This document shows positions 1 through 6,826 of a stretch of DNA of 39,322 bases, piece after piece. The DNA lies in the NCBI GenBank assembly GCA_905199225.1, contig CAJKFS010000022.1:1-39322 (forward strand), written 5' to 3'. A program made the position numbers and the translations under genes. This stretch comes from an uncultured Collinsella sp. GTDB taxonomy: Bacteria; Actinomycetota; Coriobacteriia; Coriobacteriales; Coriobacteriaceae. The notes below the pieces were generated by a model. The model was not told where the DNA came from and made no database searches. It was given only the letters and a program-made list of their open reading frames with translations. Each line of letters opens with the position of its first letter. Positions within the stretch are counted from its first letter, which is position 1.

Positions 1-59
1 GGGGGCCAGCGGCAAGTCAAAAGTCCATACGCCTACAGGCGAAAGAACACCAAACTAGA

Positions 60-1226
60 CTAGGCAGCCGGGCAGATCTTCTTGAAGAGCTCGATGACGT
101 CGTCGAGCGTCGCCTCGCGCGGGTTACCCGGGAAGCAGGCGTCGGCCATGGCGTCCTTGGCCAGGACCTCGATCTCGTCAGCCTTCATGGCTTCGCAGAC
201 GTGCGGGATGTTCACGTCGGCGGAAAGCTGCTTAACGGCGGCGATAGCGGCGTCGGCGGCCTCGTCGGTGCTCATGCCCGTGGTGTCAACGCCCATGGCG
301 ACGGCAACCTTGGCCAGGCGCTCAGCGCAAACCGGCTTGTTGAACTCCATGGCGATCGGCAGCAGCATGGCACAGGCGACGCCGTGCGGGGTGTCGTAGT
401 GAGCGGACAGGGTGTGAGCCATGGCGTGGTCGATGCCCAGGCCAACATTGGAGAAGCCCATGCCGGCGACATACTGACCAAGGGCCATGCCCTCGCGGCC
501 GGAGCCGGGCTGACCGGACTTGGCCTCGGCAACGGAGTCGCGCAGGTTCTCGCTGATCAGCTTAATAGCCTCAAAGTGGAACATGTCGGAGAGCTCCCAA
601 GCGCCCTTGGTGGTGTAGCCCTCGATGGCGTGGGTCAGAGCGTCCATGCCAGTGGAGGCGGTAAGGCCGGCGGGCATGGAAGCCATCATGTCGGGGTCGA
701 CGACGGCGACCTCGGGGGCGTCGTTGGTGTCGACGCACACGAACTTGCGAACCTTCTCGGGGTCGGTGATGACGTAGTTGATGGTCACCTCGGCAGCGGT
801 ACCGGCGGTCGTCGGCACGGCGATGGTGAACACGGCGTGGTTCTTAGTGGGAGCAACGCCCTCGAGGCTGCGGACATCGGCGAACTCGGGGTTGTTGATG
901 ATGATGCCGATAGCCTTGGCGGTGTCCATGGAGGAGCCACCACCAATGGTCACGATAGCGTCAGCCTCGGCGGCCTTGAAGGCCTCGACGCCGTCCTTGA
1001 CGTTCTGGATAGTGGGGTTGGGCTTGATCTCGGAGTAGAGGCTCCAAGCGATGCCGGCAGCGTCGAGCTCGTCGGTCACCTTGGCGGTAACGCCAAACTT
1101 GACCAGATCGGGGTCGGAGCAGACGAAAATCTTCTTGTAGCCGCGACGCTGGAGCTCGCCGGGGATCTCCTTGATGGCGCCGGAACCATGATAAGAGATG
1201 GTATTGAGAACGAAACGATTAGCCAT
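60..1226 (-). CDS. fucO: Iron-dependent alcohol dehydrogenase, lactaldehyde reductase (FucO-like)
   Basis: Group III iron-containing alcohol dehydrogenase, 388 aa, close to the usual ~383 aa of FucO. FucO reduces L-lactaldehyde to 1,2-propanediol with NADH during fucose or rhamnose fermentation in the cytoplasm. Seen: the GGGSSMDTAKA nucleotide-binding stretch and blocks I recall as near-identical in E. coli FucO (NNPEFADVRSLEG, TINYVITD, ALGQYVAGMGFSNVGLG). The expected metal ligands fall at Asp195, His199, His267 and His281, with the family's 14-residue gap between the last two. The ATG is preceded by GGGAGG at a good distance. It is a single gene, with a LacI-type palindrome about 100 nt upstream. 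No fucose or rhamnose genes lie in the window, so the substrate is inferred from similarity; a general ethanol/propanediol dehydrogenase is the alternative. Confidence 0.93.
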   Translation of the reverse strand: MANRFVLNTISYHGSGAIKEIPGELQRRGYKKIFVCSDPDLVKFGVTAKVTDELDAAGIAWSLYSEIKPNPTIQNVKDGVEAFKAAEADAIVTIGGGSSMDTAKAIGIIINNPEFADVRSLEGVAPTKNHAVFTIAVPTTAGTAAEVTINYVITDPEKVRKFVCVDTNDAPEVAVVDPDMMASMPAGLTASTGMDALTHAIEGYTTKGAWELSDMFHFEAIKLISENLRDSVAEAKSGQPGSGREGMALGQYVAGMGFSNVGLGIDHAMAHTLSAHYDTPHGVACAMLLPIAMEFNKPVCAERLAKVAVAMGVDTTGMSTDEAADAAIAAVKQLSADVNIPHVCEAMKADEIEVLAKDAMADACFPGNPREATLDDVIELFKKICPAA

Positions 1227-1325
1227 TGATAGCCTCCCATCGTGTGCGGGGCACCCATTACGCCCCGCGCTATAAGTCCCATCCTAACGCTTTTGAAACA
1301 AAAAACGCGTGAGAACGTCAAAGGT

Positions 1326-1341
1326 GTTAAAGCGTTTCAAC
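1326..1341. promoter_or_regulatory. LacI/CcpA-type palindromic operator upstream of fucO
   Basis: GTTAAAGCGTTTCAAC is a 16-bp near-perfect palindrome with the central CG typical of LacI/GalR-family operators and cre sites. It lies about 100 nt upstream of the fucO start. A second partial match, with GCGTT and TTTCAAA on the minus strand, lies around 1287-1299 near a possible -10 (TTATAG at about 1271-1276). Sugar-responsive control of fucO is inferred; no regulator gene is in the window. Confidence 0.5.
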
Positions 1342-1461
1342 GGAATAACGGAGCCCTAGTCCTTCCCTCCCGACAGCAGCGAAGGCTAGATTATAGGAGC
1401 AATCGCCCAAAGAATACGACCGACTCAGTCTATAAATTGTTTCTGTTTTAGCAATATATGT

Positions 1462-1490
1462 TTGACAATACGTTTATAAAAAGATACTTT
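1462..1490 (+). promoter_or_regulatory. Sigma-70-type promoter for the LURP-one-like gene
   Basis: A perfect -35 TTGACA (1462-1467) is followed after 17 nt by TACTTT (1485-1490), inside an AT-rich stretch (about 1425-1510). The 5' leader to the GTG at 1639 would be about 140 nt. The -10 is weak, but the -35 and spacing are good. The rest of the 1227-1638 gap holds only the fucO regulatory region. Confidence 0.45.
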
Positions 1491-1638
1491 ATAGTTAATA
1501 ACATGCATGCAGCAAATAACGTCATTCATTTTGTTAGAAATTGCCCATGCGGTTATTGCAGCTGCATCTACTGCAACGTACAGCGTAATTCTCCGCACGA
1601 AGCAGAAGACGGTTCCAATTCGATCGAGGCGATGACAC

Positions 1639-2178
1639 GTGGTGGCTAGTGGTCCTAAATCGAGCAAGACGGCTACAAACGAATATCGAATCTCGATTGA
1701 AGGTAACCCTTATCCGCATACTCTGGCTCTCATCAACCCAGCGGGAGACAACCTCAACATCAAAAGACATGGGTTCACGGGTCCACTAGGACAGCTATTG
1801 AGTCTTAAATATACCGTTTATGACGATGCAAATGAAAAACTCTTCACTGTCGTCGACGGTGGTTTTAGCAACATGCCCAGGGTTGCGCTCATCATCGAAC
1901 ACAAGGAAGTTGCGGTGTTCGATTATGGTCTAAACAGACTTGAGATGAAGTGCGTAACGAACATACCGAATTACACAATAAAAGGTAACTTCCTATTTGG
2001 AGATTACGATATATTCAGCCAACGAGAAGTGAAGCTATCTTCAGTTATCGTCCTTCAATGTGATAAACAATCGAGCTTTAGCATACAGGTTTTGGATAAA
2101 GCCGAATTAGCCGCCGCAATTGGAATACCTACAGCCATTGCCCTTCTTAGGGCACGGATTGAAGAGCATCTCGAATAA
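1639..2178 (+). CDS. LURP-one-related (LOR/DUF567-like) protein
   Basis: A 179-aa soluble protein with no signal peptide or membrane segment. The middle half reads as alternating short beta strands with the pattern of the tubby-like LURP-one-related fold: YTVYDDANEKLFTVVDG, then a basic/hydrophobic repeat, then YTIKGNFLFGDYDIFS. LOR proteins are thought to bind lipid or phospholipid, but their bacterial role is unknown. GTG start at 1639 (a second GTG follows at 1642), preceded by GAGG at 1626-1629. Base composition is clearly lower in GC than the flanking genes, including its AT-rich promoter, which hints at recent acquisition. The family call rests on strand pattern only, so 'hypothetical protein' is the safe fallback. 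Confidence 0.75.
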   Translation: MVASGPKSSKTATNEYRISIEGNPYPHTLALINPAGDNLNIKRHGFTGPLGQLLSLKYTVYDDANEKLFTVVDGGFSNMPRVALIIEHKEVAVFDYGLNRLEMKCVTNIPNYTIKGNFLFGDYDIFSQREVKLSSVIVLQCDKQSSFSIQVLDKAELAAAIGIPTAIALLRARIEEHLE

Positions 2179-2191
2179 ATCGCAAAAAGCA

Positions 2192-2250
2192 GTTCGTAGC
2201 AACATTCAGGAGCTGGATAGTTTTTCTGGCTCCTGAATGTTGTTGCGAAC
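2192..2250 (+). terminator. Long hairpin after the LURP-one-like gene
   Basis: GTTCG-AGCAACATTCAGGAGC pairs with GGCTCCTGAATGTTG-TGCGAAC across a 14-nt loop containing five Ts, giving a stem of about 22 bp. No U-run follows, so it may be a processing or barrier hairpin rather than a classical intrinsic terminator. Confidence 0.6.
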
Positions 2251-2272
2251 ATGCACCTTAGCGCTTAAGACT

Positions 2273-2306
2273 CCAAAAAAGGGGCGGCCGAGATGGCCGT
2301 CCCCTC
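2273..2306 (-). terminator. Intrinsic terminator for the YoaK-family gene
   Basis: On the minus strand GGGGACGGCC-atctc-GGCCGCCCC is followed directly by TTTTTT. It lies 50 nt beyond the stop codon of the DUF1275 gene. Confidence 0.85.
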
Positions 2307-2324
2307 CCAAATATTGATCAGTGC

Positions 2325-2344
2325 GACAAAGGGGCCAGCCCCTT
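2325..2344. repeat. Short GACAAAGGGG hairpin element
   Basis: GACAAAGGGG-ccag-CCCCTT folds into a 6-bp hairpin. It resembles the perfect TGACAAAGGG...CCCTTTGTCA hairpin at 24556-24580, so the two may belong to one small intergenic family. Confidence 0.4.
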
Positions 2345-2355
2345 GCCGCATTCGG

Positions 2356-3072
2356 TTACTTTCGGCAGCCCTCTTTCCAAGCCTCGGCCGCAACCTTCCA
2401 GCGTAAGCGCAAGTCGCGCTCGCGGTCGATGAACATGATGGCAAACGCGACAAACAGCAGCAAGCTCGCCACGACGATGGCATGCAGGCCCATGCGCTCA
2501 ATACACCAGTTGCCCAGCACGGCGCCAAACACAAAGGTAAAGATCACGCCAAAGTACAGCACGCCGTTTTCCAAAAAGCCGCGCTTGTGAGTGATGATGT
2601 AGTCGTCCACGTTTTGCAGCGCATTGCGCAGGTTACCGATGCACATGGTCGTGGCGATGCCGTGACCATGTATCTTGCGGAAGCTCTCGACCTGCATGCC
2701 GCAGGCAAACGAGGTGAGGCAGTTGGCGAGCAAGTTGTAACCGCCACCGGGAATAAAGCTCACGCCCAGCAAGATGACGGCTTCAAAGAACACCGTCACT
2801 TGGCGCCAGTGAATCACGCTGCCAAACCGTTCGTGTACCAGGTCGGCAAGCATAATGCCCACAGCAAACGACACCACAGGAAAGAAGTAGCGCCCCGCAA
2901 GTGCCCAATTGCCCTCCGAGATGCTCACGCCCACCAGCAAGATGTTGCCCGTCTGTGCGTTGGCGAAAACATGATCGCGCCCAATGTACGAATACACATC
3001 CATAAAGCCACCGGCGAGCGCCAAGATGATGCCCAGCTCAATAGACTCCGATATCTGTTTGGCACGCTGCAT
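2356..3072 (-). CDS. YoaK/DUF1275 family membrane protein
   Basis: 238-aa integral membrane protein. DUF1275 (YoaK) proteins have about six transmembrane helices and an unknown role, possibly transport. Family-typical features are visible: GGFMDVYSYIGRDHVFANAQTGN near residues 20-45, an FACGMQVESFRK block, and TTMCIGNLRN in the second half. At least five hydrophobic segments can be read. The ATG at 3072 is chosen because GGAGG lies 10 nt upstream; the upstream in-frame extension lacks a ribosome site. A separate intrinsic terminator follows, so it appears to be a single-gene unit. Confidence 0.9.
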   Translation of the reverse strand: MQRAKQISESIELGIILALAGGFMDVYSYIGRDHVFANAQTGNILLVGVSISEGNWALAGRYFFPVVSFAVGIMLADLVHERFGSVIHWRQVTVFFEAVILLGVSFIPGGGYNLLANCLTSFACGMQVESFRKIHGHGIATTMCIGNLRNALQNVDDYIITHKRGFLENGVLYFGVIFTFVFGAVLGNWCIERMGLHAIVVASLLLFVAFAIMFIDRERDLRLRWKVAAEAWKEGCRK

Positions 3073-3254
3073 CGTCGTGCATCCTCCTTGTTGACGACTC
3101 TCTCGTGCGTTGGCGGAAACATAGCCGCCGTTCATACTGTAACCCATTGACAACATGGCGTGCGCGCGAGACGGGTTCTCCAACGCGCAGATACACAGTC
3201 TGGAAACAAACAACACCCGCATCGACGCGCCGATCCGCTAGCTCATGTACTCCA

Positions 3255-3287
3255 CCAGTCTTTTTAGCCCCGTCCCAAAAAGACTGG
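3255..3287. repeat. Perfect 11-bp inverted repeat upstream of ygiQ
   Basis: CCAGTCTTTTT - 11 nt - AAAAAGACTGG, a perfect inverted repeat, ends 2 nt before a TACAAT hexamer (3289-3294) that could be the -10 of the YgiQ gene. It could be an operator overlapping the promoter spacer or an upstream hairpin. The A/T runs would also give a bidirectional terminator-like stem. Confidence 0.55.
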
Positions 3288-3325
3288 TTACAATTACGTG
3301 CAGCATACAAACACCGGGAGGGATC

Positions 3326-5458
3326 GTGGCAAAAAAGCCTCAGCACGCTCAGAACAACCAGCGCAGTCAGCAGGGCAAACAGGGCCAGCAGCAAAAGCGC
3401 GGCGGTAAGGCGCAGGGTGGGCACACCACGCATACCCCAGCAGCGCTCACACGCCCCTGGCGCCCGGGCCGCGATAAGTTCCTCCCCGTCAGTCGAGCCG
3501 ACATGGATGCACGCGGCTGGGACCAGTGCGACTTTGTCTACATCTGCGGCGACGCCTACGTGGACCACCCCAGCTTTGGTATGGCCATCATCAGCCGCGT
3601 CCTCGACGCGCACGGCTACAAAGTGGGCATCATCTGCCAGCCCGACTGGACCGACCCCGCCAGCATCACGGTGCTCGGTGAGCCGCGCCTGGGCTTTTTG
3701 GTCAGCGCCGGCAACATGGACTCCATGGTCAACCACTATTCGGTGACCAAGCACCGCCGCCACACCGATGCCTATACCCCCGGTGGCGAGGAGGGGCGCC
3801 GTCCCAACCGAGCCGTCACGGTCTACGGCAACCTCATCCGCCAGACGTTCAAGGACGCCCCCATCATTATCGGTGGCATCGAGGCGAGCCTGCGTCGCCT
3901 GGCCCACTACGACTACTGGCAGGACAAACTCAAGCGCTCGGTGTTGCTCGACTCGGGCGCCGACATCCTCATCTACGGCATGGGCGAGCACGCGATTGTC
4001 GAGATCGCCGACGCGCTCGACGCGGGACTGCCCGTCGATCAGATTACCTATATCAACGGCACCGTCTACCGCACCAGCTCACTCGACGAGGTCTACGACT
4101 ACGACCTGCTGCCCAGCTGGGACGACCTTGCCGCCGACAAGCTCAACTACGCGCGCAGTTTTAACGTGCAGCAGCAAAACATGGACCCCATCACCGGACA
4201 CCGCCTGGTGGAGCCCTATCCCAACAGCGTCTATGTGGTACAGAACCCGCCGTCGGCGACGCTCACCACCGATGAGATGGACGAGGTGGCCGAGCTCCCC
4301 TACGCACGTGATTGGCATCCCGACTACGACGCGGCAGGCGGCGTGCCGGCCTTTGCCGAGATCAAGTTTTCCATTAGCTCCAACCGCGGCTGTTTTGGCG
4401 AGTGCTCGTTTTGCGCGCTCACCTTCCACCAGGGCCGCGTGCTGCAGATGCGCAGCCACGACTCGATCATGCGCGAGGCCGAGCTGCTCACGCGCGACCC
4501 GGAGTTTAAGGGCTACATCAACGACGTGGGCGGACCGACGGCCAACTTTAGCCGCCCGGCCTGCGACAAACAGCTCAAGCACGGCGTGTGCAAGAACAAG
4601 CGCTGCCTGTGGCCGAGCGTATGCAAGAACATGGTGGTCGACGAGAGCGGCTACACGCAGCTGCTGCGCGACCTGCGCCAGCTGCCGGGCGTCAAGAAGG
4701 TCTTTGTCCGCAGCGGCATCCGTTTTGACTACACCATGGCCGATGCCTCGGACGAGTTTTTGCGCGAGCTGCTGGAACACCATGTCTCGGGCCAGCTACG
4801 CGTGGCACCCGAGCACGTGAGCGACGCGGTGCTCTCCGTAATGGGCAAGCCGAGCCGCGCCGTCTACGATGCGTTCTGTCGCAAATTTGAGCGCTTGAAC
4901 CGCGAATACGGACTCAAGCAGTATGTGGTGCCGTATCTGATATCGAGCCATCCCGGCTCGACGATGAAGGAAGCCGTGGACCTCGCCGAGGCCGTGCGCG
5001 ACATGGGCTACATGCCCGAGCAGGTGCAGGACTTCTACCCCACGCCGTCCACCATGTCGACGTGCATGTACTACACCGGCGTGGACCCGCGCACCATGCA
5101 GCCGATCTATGTGGCGCGCGACCCGCACGAGAAGGCCATGCAACGTGCGCTCATCCAGTATCGCAAGCCCGAGAACTACAAGCTCGTGCGCGAGGCGCTG
5201 GAAAAAGCCGGCCGCCGCGATCTGATTGGCTACACCAAGCATTGCCTGATTCGTCCCGTGCCGCCGCGCCCGGGCGAGACATCTGCCAACGGCGGGCATG
5301 GAACCGGCAAGAAGGGCGGCAAGCCGCACGGTGGCGCCGGCAAGGGGCCCAAGGGTAGCAAGGGGCACAGCGGCATGTCGCGCGCACAGAACACTGCCGG
5401 TCGCAATCGCGCAGCCCAGGGGCGTCAGGGCGCCAACGGAGGCGGACGCCGCAACTAG
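3326..5458 (+). CDS. ygiQ: YgiQ family radical SAM protein
   Basis: 710 aa (E. coli YgiQ is about 740). It carries the YgiQ N-terminal domain (about residues 45-340, including YICGDAYVDHPSFG and the GGIEASLRRLAHYDYW block). Next comes a radical-SAM core whose [4Fe-4S] ligands are Cys356, Cys360 and Cys363 in GCFGECSFCAL, and the DFYPTPSTMSTCMYYTG region. The C-terminus has a DUF3362-like part and then a Gly/Lys/Arg-rich disordered tail of about 50 residues. The N-terminus is also Gln/Lys/Arg-rich. The reaction is unknown. GTG at 3326 is preferred because GGGAGG lies just upstream; an earlier in-frame ATG at 3245 lacks a ribosome site. Its stop codon overlaps that of the convergent protease gene. 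Confidence 0.95.
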   Translation: MAKKPQHAQNNQRSQQGKQGQQQKRGGKAQGGHTTHTPAALTRPWRPGRDKFLPVSRADMDARGWDQCDFVYICGDAYVDHPSFGMAIISRVLDAHGYKVGIICQPDWTDPASITVLGEPRLGFLVSAGNMDSMVNHYSVTKHRRHTDAYTPGGEEGRRPNRAVTVYGNLIRQTFKDAPIIIGGIEASLRRLAHYDYWQDKLKRSVLLDSGADILIYGMGEHAIVEIADALDAGLPVDQITYINGTVYRTSSLDEVYDYDLLPSWDDLAADKLNYARSFNVQQQNMDPITGHRLVEPYPNSVYVVQNPPSATLTTDEMDEVAELPYARDWHPDYDAAGGVPAFAEIKFSISSNRGCFGECSFCALTFHQGRVLQMRSHDSIMREAELLTRDPEFKGYINDVGGPTANFSRPACDKQLKHGVCKNKRCLWPSVCKNMVVDESGYTQLLRDLRQLPGVKKVFVRSGIRFDYTMADASDEFLRELLEHHVSGQLRVAPEHVSDAVLSVMGKPSRAVYDAFCRKFERLNREYGLKQYVVPYLISSHPGSTMKEAVDLAEAVRDMGYMPEQVQDFYPTPSTMSTCMYYTGVDPRTMQPIYVARDPHEKAMQRALIQYRKPENYKLVREALEKAGRRDLIGYTKHCLIRPVPPRPGETSANGGHGTGKKGGKPHGGAGKGPKGSKGHSGMSRAQNTAGRNRAAQGRQGANGGGRRN

Positions 5459-6366
5459 GGCAGCGGTGCGCTCGCTGCGTCCACCCCACACGCGTGGCGC
5501 AGCGAACGCATTGCCTCAACGAGGATGACGCCGGCGATAGCGACCGTAATTGCCACATCGAGCGGCGTGTTCACAAACCAGAGCAACGTCATGAGATACG
5601 ACCCGGCATTAAAGGCAAAGTGCAGCAGAATCGTGTAGCGGAGCTTTCCGGTCGTCACGAGCACCCAGCCAAAAATGAGGCCGGCAGCGCCCGCATAGCA
5701 GCCCTGCACCCAGTTCATATGCATAAAGCCAAAGATGGCCGCCTGCAGCACGATTGCCGCGGCGATACCCCACGTGCTTGGGGCCGCCCAAGGCACCATG
5801 GCGCCATCCTGCGCGCTCGCACGACGCCGGCGCTTCCAAAGTGGGCGGCACTGCGGATTAAACGCTCGGAGCGAAAACTCAAAAATAATGCCGCGCACCA
5901 GCAGCTCTTCACAAAATGGGGCGCCGAGTACCGTAGTCAGGACGGCGAGATAACTGGTGTCGCCCATGCCTGTTTCCTCGACAAGCTCGCTGTAGTCGGC
6001 CGCGGCATCGGGCAACAGCGACAGCGCGGCGTCGGTCACGTAGCCAACAACCACCTGCAGGGCCAGGCCGATCACGATAACGCAGGCGATGCGTTTCCAC
6101 GCCCCACGCGCTCCCCCGCCGAGCGGGTGTTCGCTTTGCCGGCGTGCCATAAACGAACGCGGCCACAGATAACGCCACCACAGCAGCGCCATCAAAAACG
6201 ATGCCGTCTGCGCGACGGCCTGAAGCAATTGAATGTCGAGGTCATCGATCGAAAAACCCATGAACACCGATGCGACGCCAAGGGCGGAAAACAAAACGAC
6301 GCTCAGGGCAATATCGACAGCAACGACGCCAAAACAGGCAAGCGCCCAAATCATCGCATTGAGCAT
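5455..6366 (-). CDS. CPBP family intramembrane metalloprotease (CAAX/Abi)
   Basis: 303-aa membrane protein of the CPBP/Abi (Rce1-like) family. Conserved motifs are visible in order: EELLVRG (EExxxR, motif 1), FGFMHM (FxxxH, motif 2) and LLHFAFN (HxxxN, motif 3); these supply the catalytic Glu and metal-binding His residues. About eight hydrophobic segments. Family members process prenylated proteins in eukaryotes; in bacteria they act in bacteriocin immunity or maturation, or have no known role. ATG at 6366 has GGAGGAGG 6 nt upstream. The start lies 23 nt after the stop of the antitoxin-like gene, so the two may be co-transcribed. The stop codon (CTA on the plus strand) shares bases with the TAG of ygiQ. 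Confidence 0.9.
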   Translation of the reverse strand: MLNAMIWALACFGVVAVDIALSVVLFSALGVASVFMGFSIDDLDIQLLQAVAQTASFLMALLWWRYLWPRSFMARRQSEHPLGGGARGAWKRIACVIVIGLALQVVVGYVTDAALSLLPDAAADYSELVEETGMGDTSYLAVLTTVLGAPFCEELLVRGIIFEFSLRAFNPQCRPLWKRRRRASAQDGAMVPWAAPSTWGIAAAIVLQAAIFGFMHMNWVQGCYAGAAGLIFGWVLVTTGKLRYTILLHFAFNAGSYLMTLLWFVNTPLDVAITVAIAGVILVEAMRSLRHACGVDAASAPLP

Positions 6367-6383
6367 GCCAACCTCCTCCCGAC

Positions 6384-6427
6384 GACTAGTCATTGGGAAC
6401 GTTCTTCAACGACTAGCTGTTGGGGAC
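6384..6427. repeat. GACTAGTCATTGGG repeat, copy 1
   Basis: GACTAGTCATTGGGAACGTT continuing into CTTCAACGACTA matches the segment at 28706-28736 at nearly every base, and ends in a GGGGAC cap. It overlaps the last codons and stop of the antitoxin-like gene, so the element has apparently supplied the protein's C-terminus. See the hairpin at 28682-28736. Confidence 0.65.
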
Positions 6428-6611
6428 AGTCTTTGCCAAAAGCCCCGCTGGGCGAGATGTCGAACGGGAAGGTGCCGCAGCGATTGAACGCGGCGATAAA
6501 CATGCGGATGGCGTTGGACGGCGTGGTGCCCACGAGCTGGGTTGCCGCCGCGAAGGCTGCCTTCTCCTCGGGCAAGACCTTCGCGACTACGGGGGTCATG
6601 TGTTCTGCCAT
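6390..6611 (-). CDS. RelB/DinJ-like antitoxin, orphan
   Basis: 73-aa protein with the ribbon-helix-helix pattern of RelB/DinJ antitoxins: an N-terminal beta strand (MTPVVAKVLPEEK), then helices ending in GTTPSNAIRMFIAAF and the family-like RCGTFPFDI turn. Such antitoxins bind DNA as dimers, repress their own promoter and neutralise a RelE/YafQ-type RNase. ATG at 6611 has GGAAG upstream. No toxin gene is adjacent; the next gene downstream is the CPBP protease. The final ~10 residues are encoded by a repeat element, so the usual toxin-binding tail may be altered. A good palindrome lies about 115 nt upstream as a possible autoregulatory operator. Family call by pattern only. Confidence 0.75.
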   Translation of the reverse strand: MAEHMTPVVAKVLPEEKAAFAAATQLVGTTPSNAIRMFIAAFNRCGTFPFDISPSGAFGKDCPQQLVVEERSQ

Positions 6612-6725
6612 GGCGCTTCCTTTTTGAAACGACGGTAGTGCGGATAGATGCGGGCCACGCGGCTGGGCGACGGGCTGTGAAGGCAACCCGATTGGCCCGC
6701 ATCCGGAGTTTGTTTCTGCGGCGTT

Positions 6726-6754
6726 GGTATTACTAGGTATTCCTAAGTATTACC
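6726..6754. promoter_or_regulatory. Palindromic operator candidate for the antitoxin-like gene
   Basis: GGTATTACT and AGTATTACC form imperfect 9-bp half-sites around an 11-nt centre, in the gap between the antitoxin-like gene and the end of the ABC fusion gene. Ribbon-helix-helix antitoxins commonly bind such dyads in their own promoter. Binding here is inferred. Confidence 0.45.
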
Positions 6755-6826
6755 CCGCAGATAGAATACCACACCCGACCCCATGGGGACGGAGGAAAAC
6801 GAATCATTTTGTTGCTGAGTAAGTTT

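Noticed and set aside
1458..1649. Small Cys-rich plus-strand frame (63 codons) before the LURP-one-like gene
   Set aside because: No ribosome site; it sits in the AT-rich promoter and leader region, and its cysteine spacing does not fit a known metal site.
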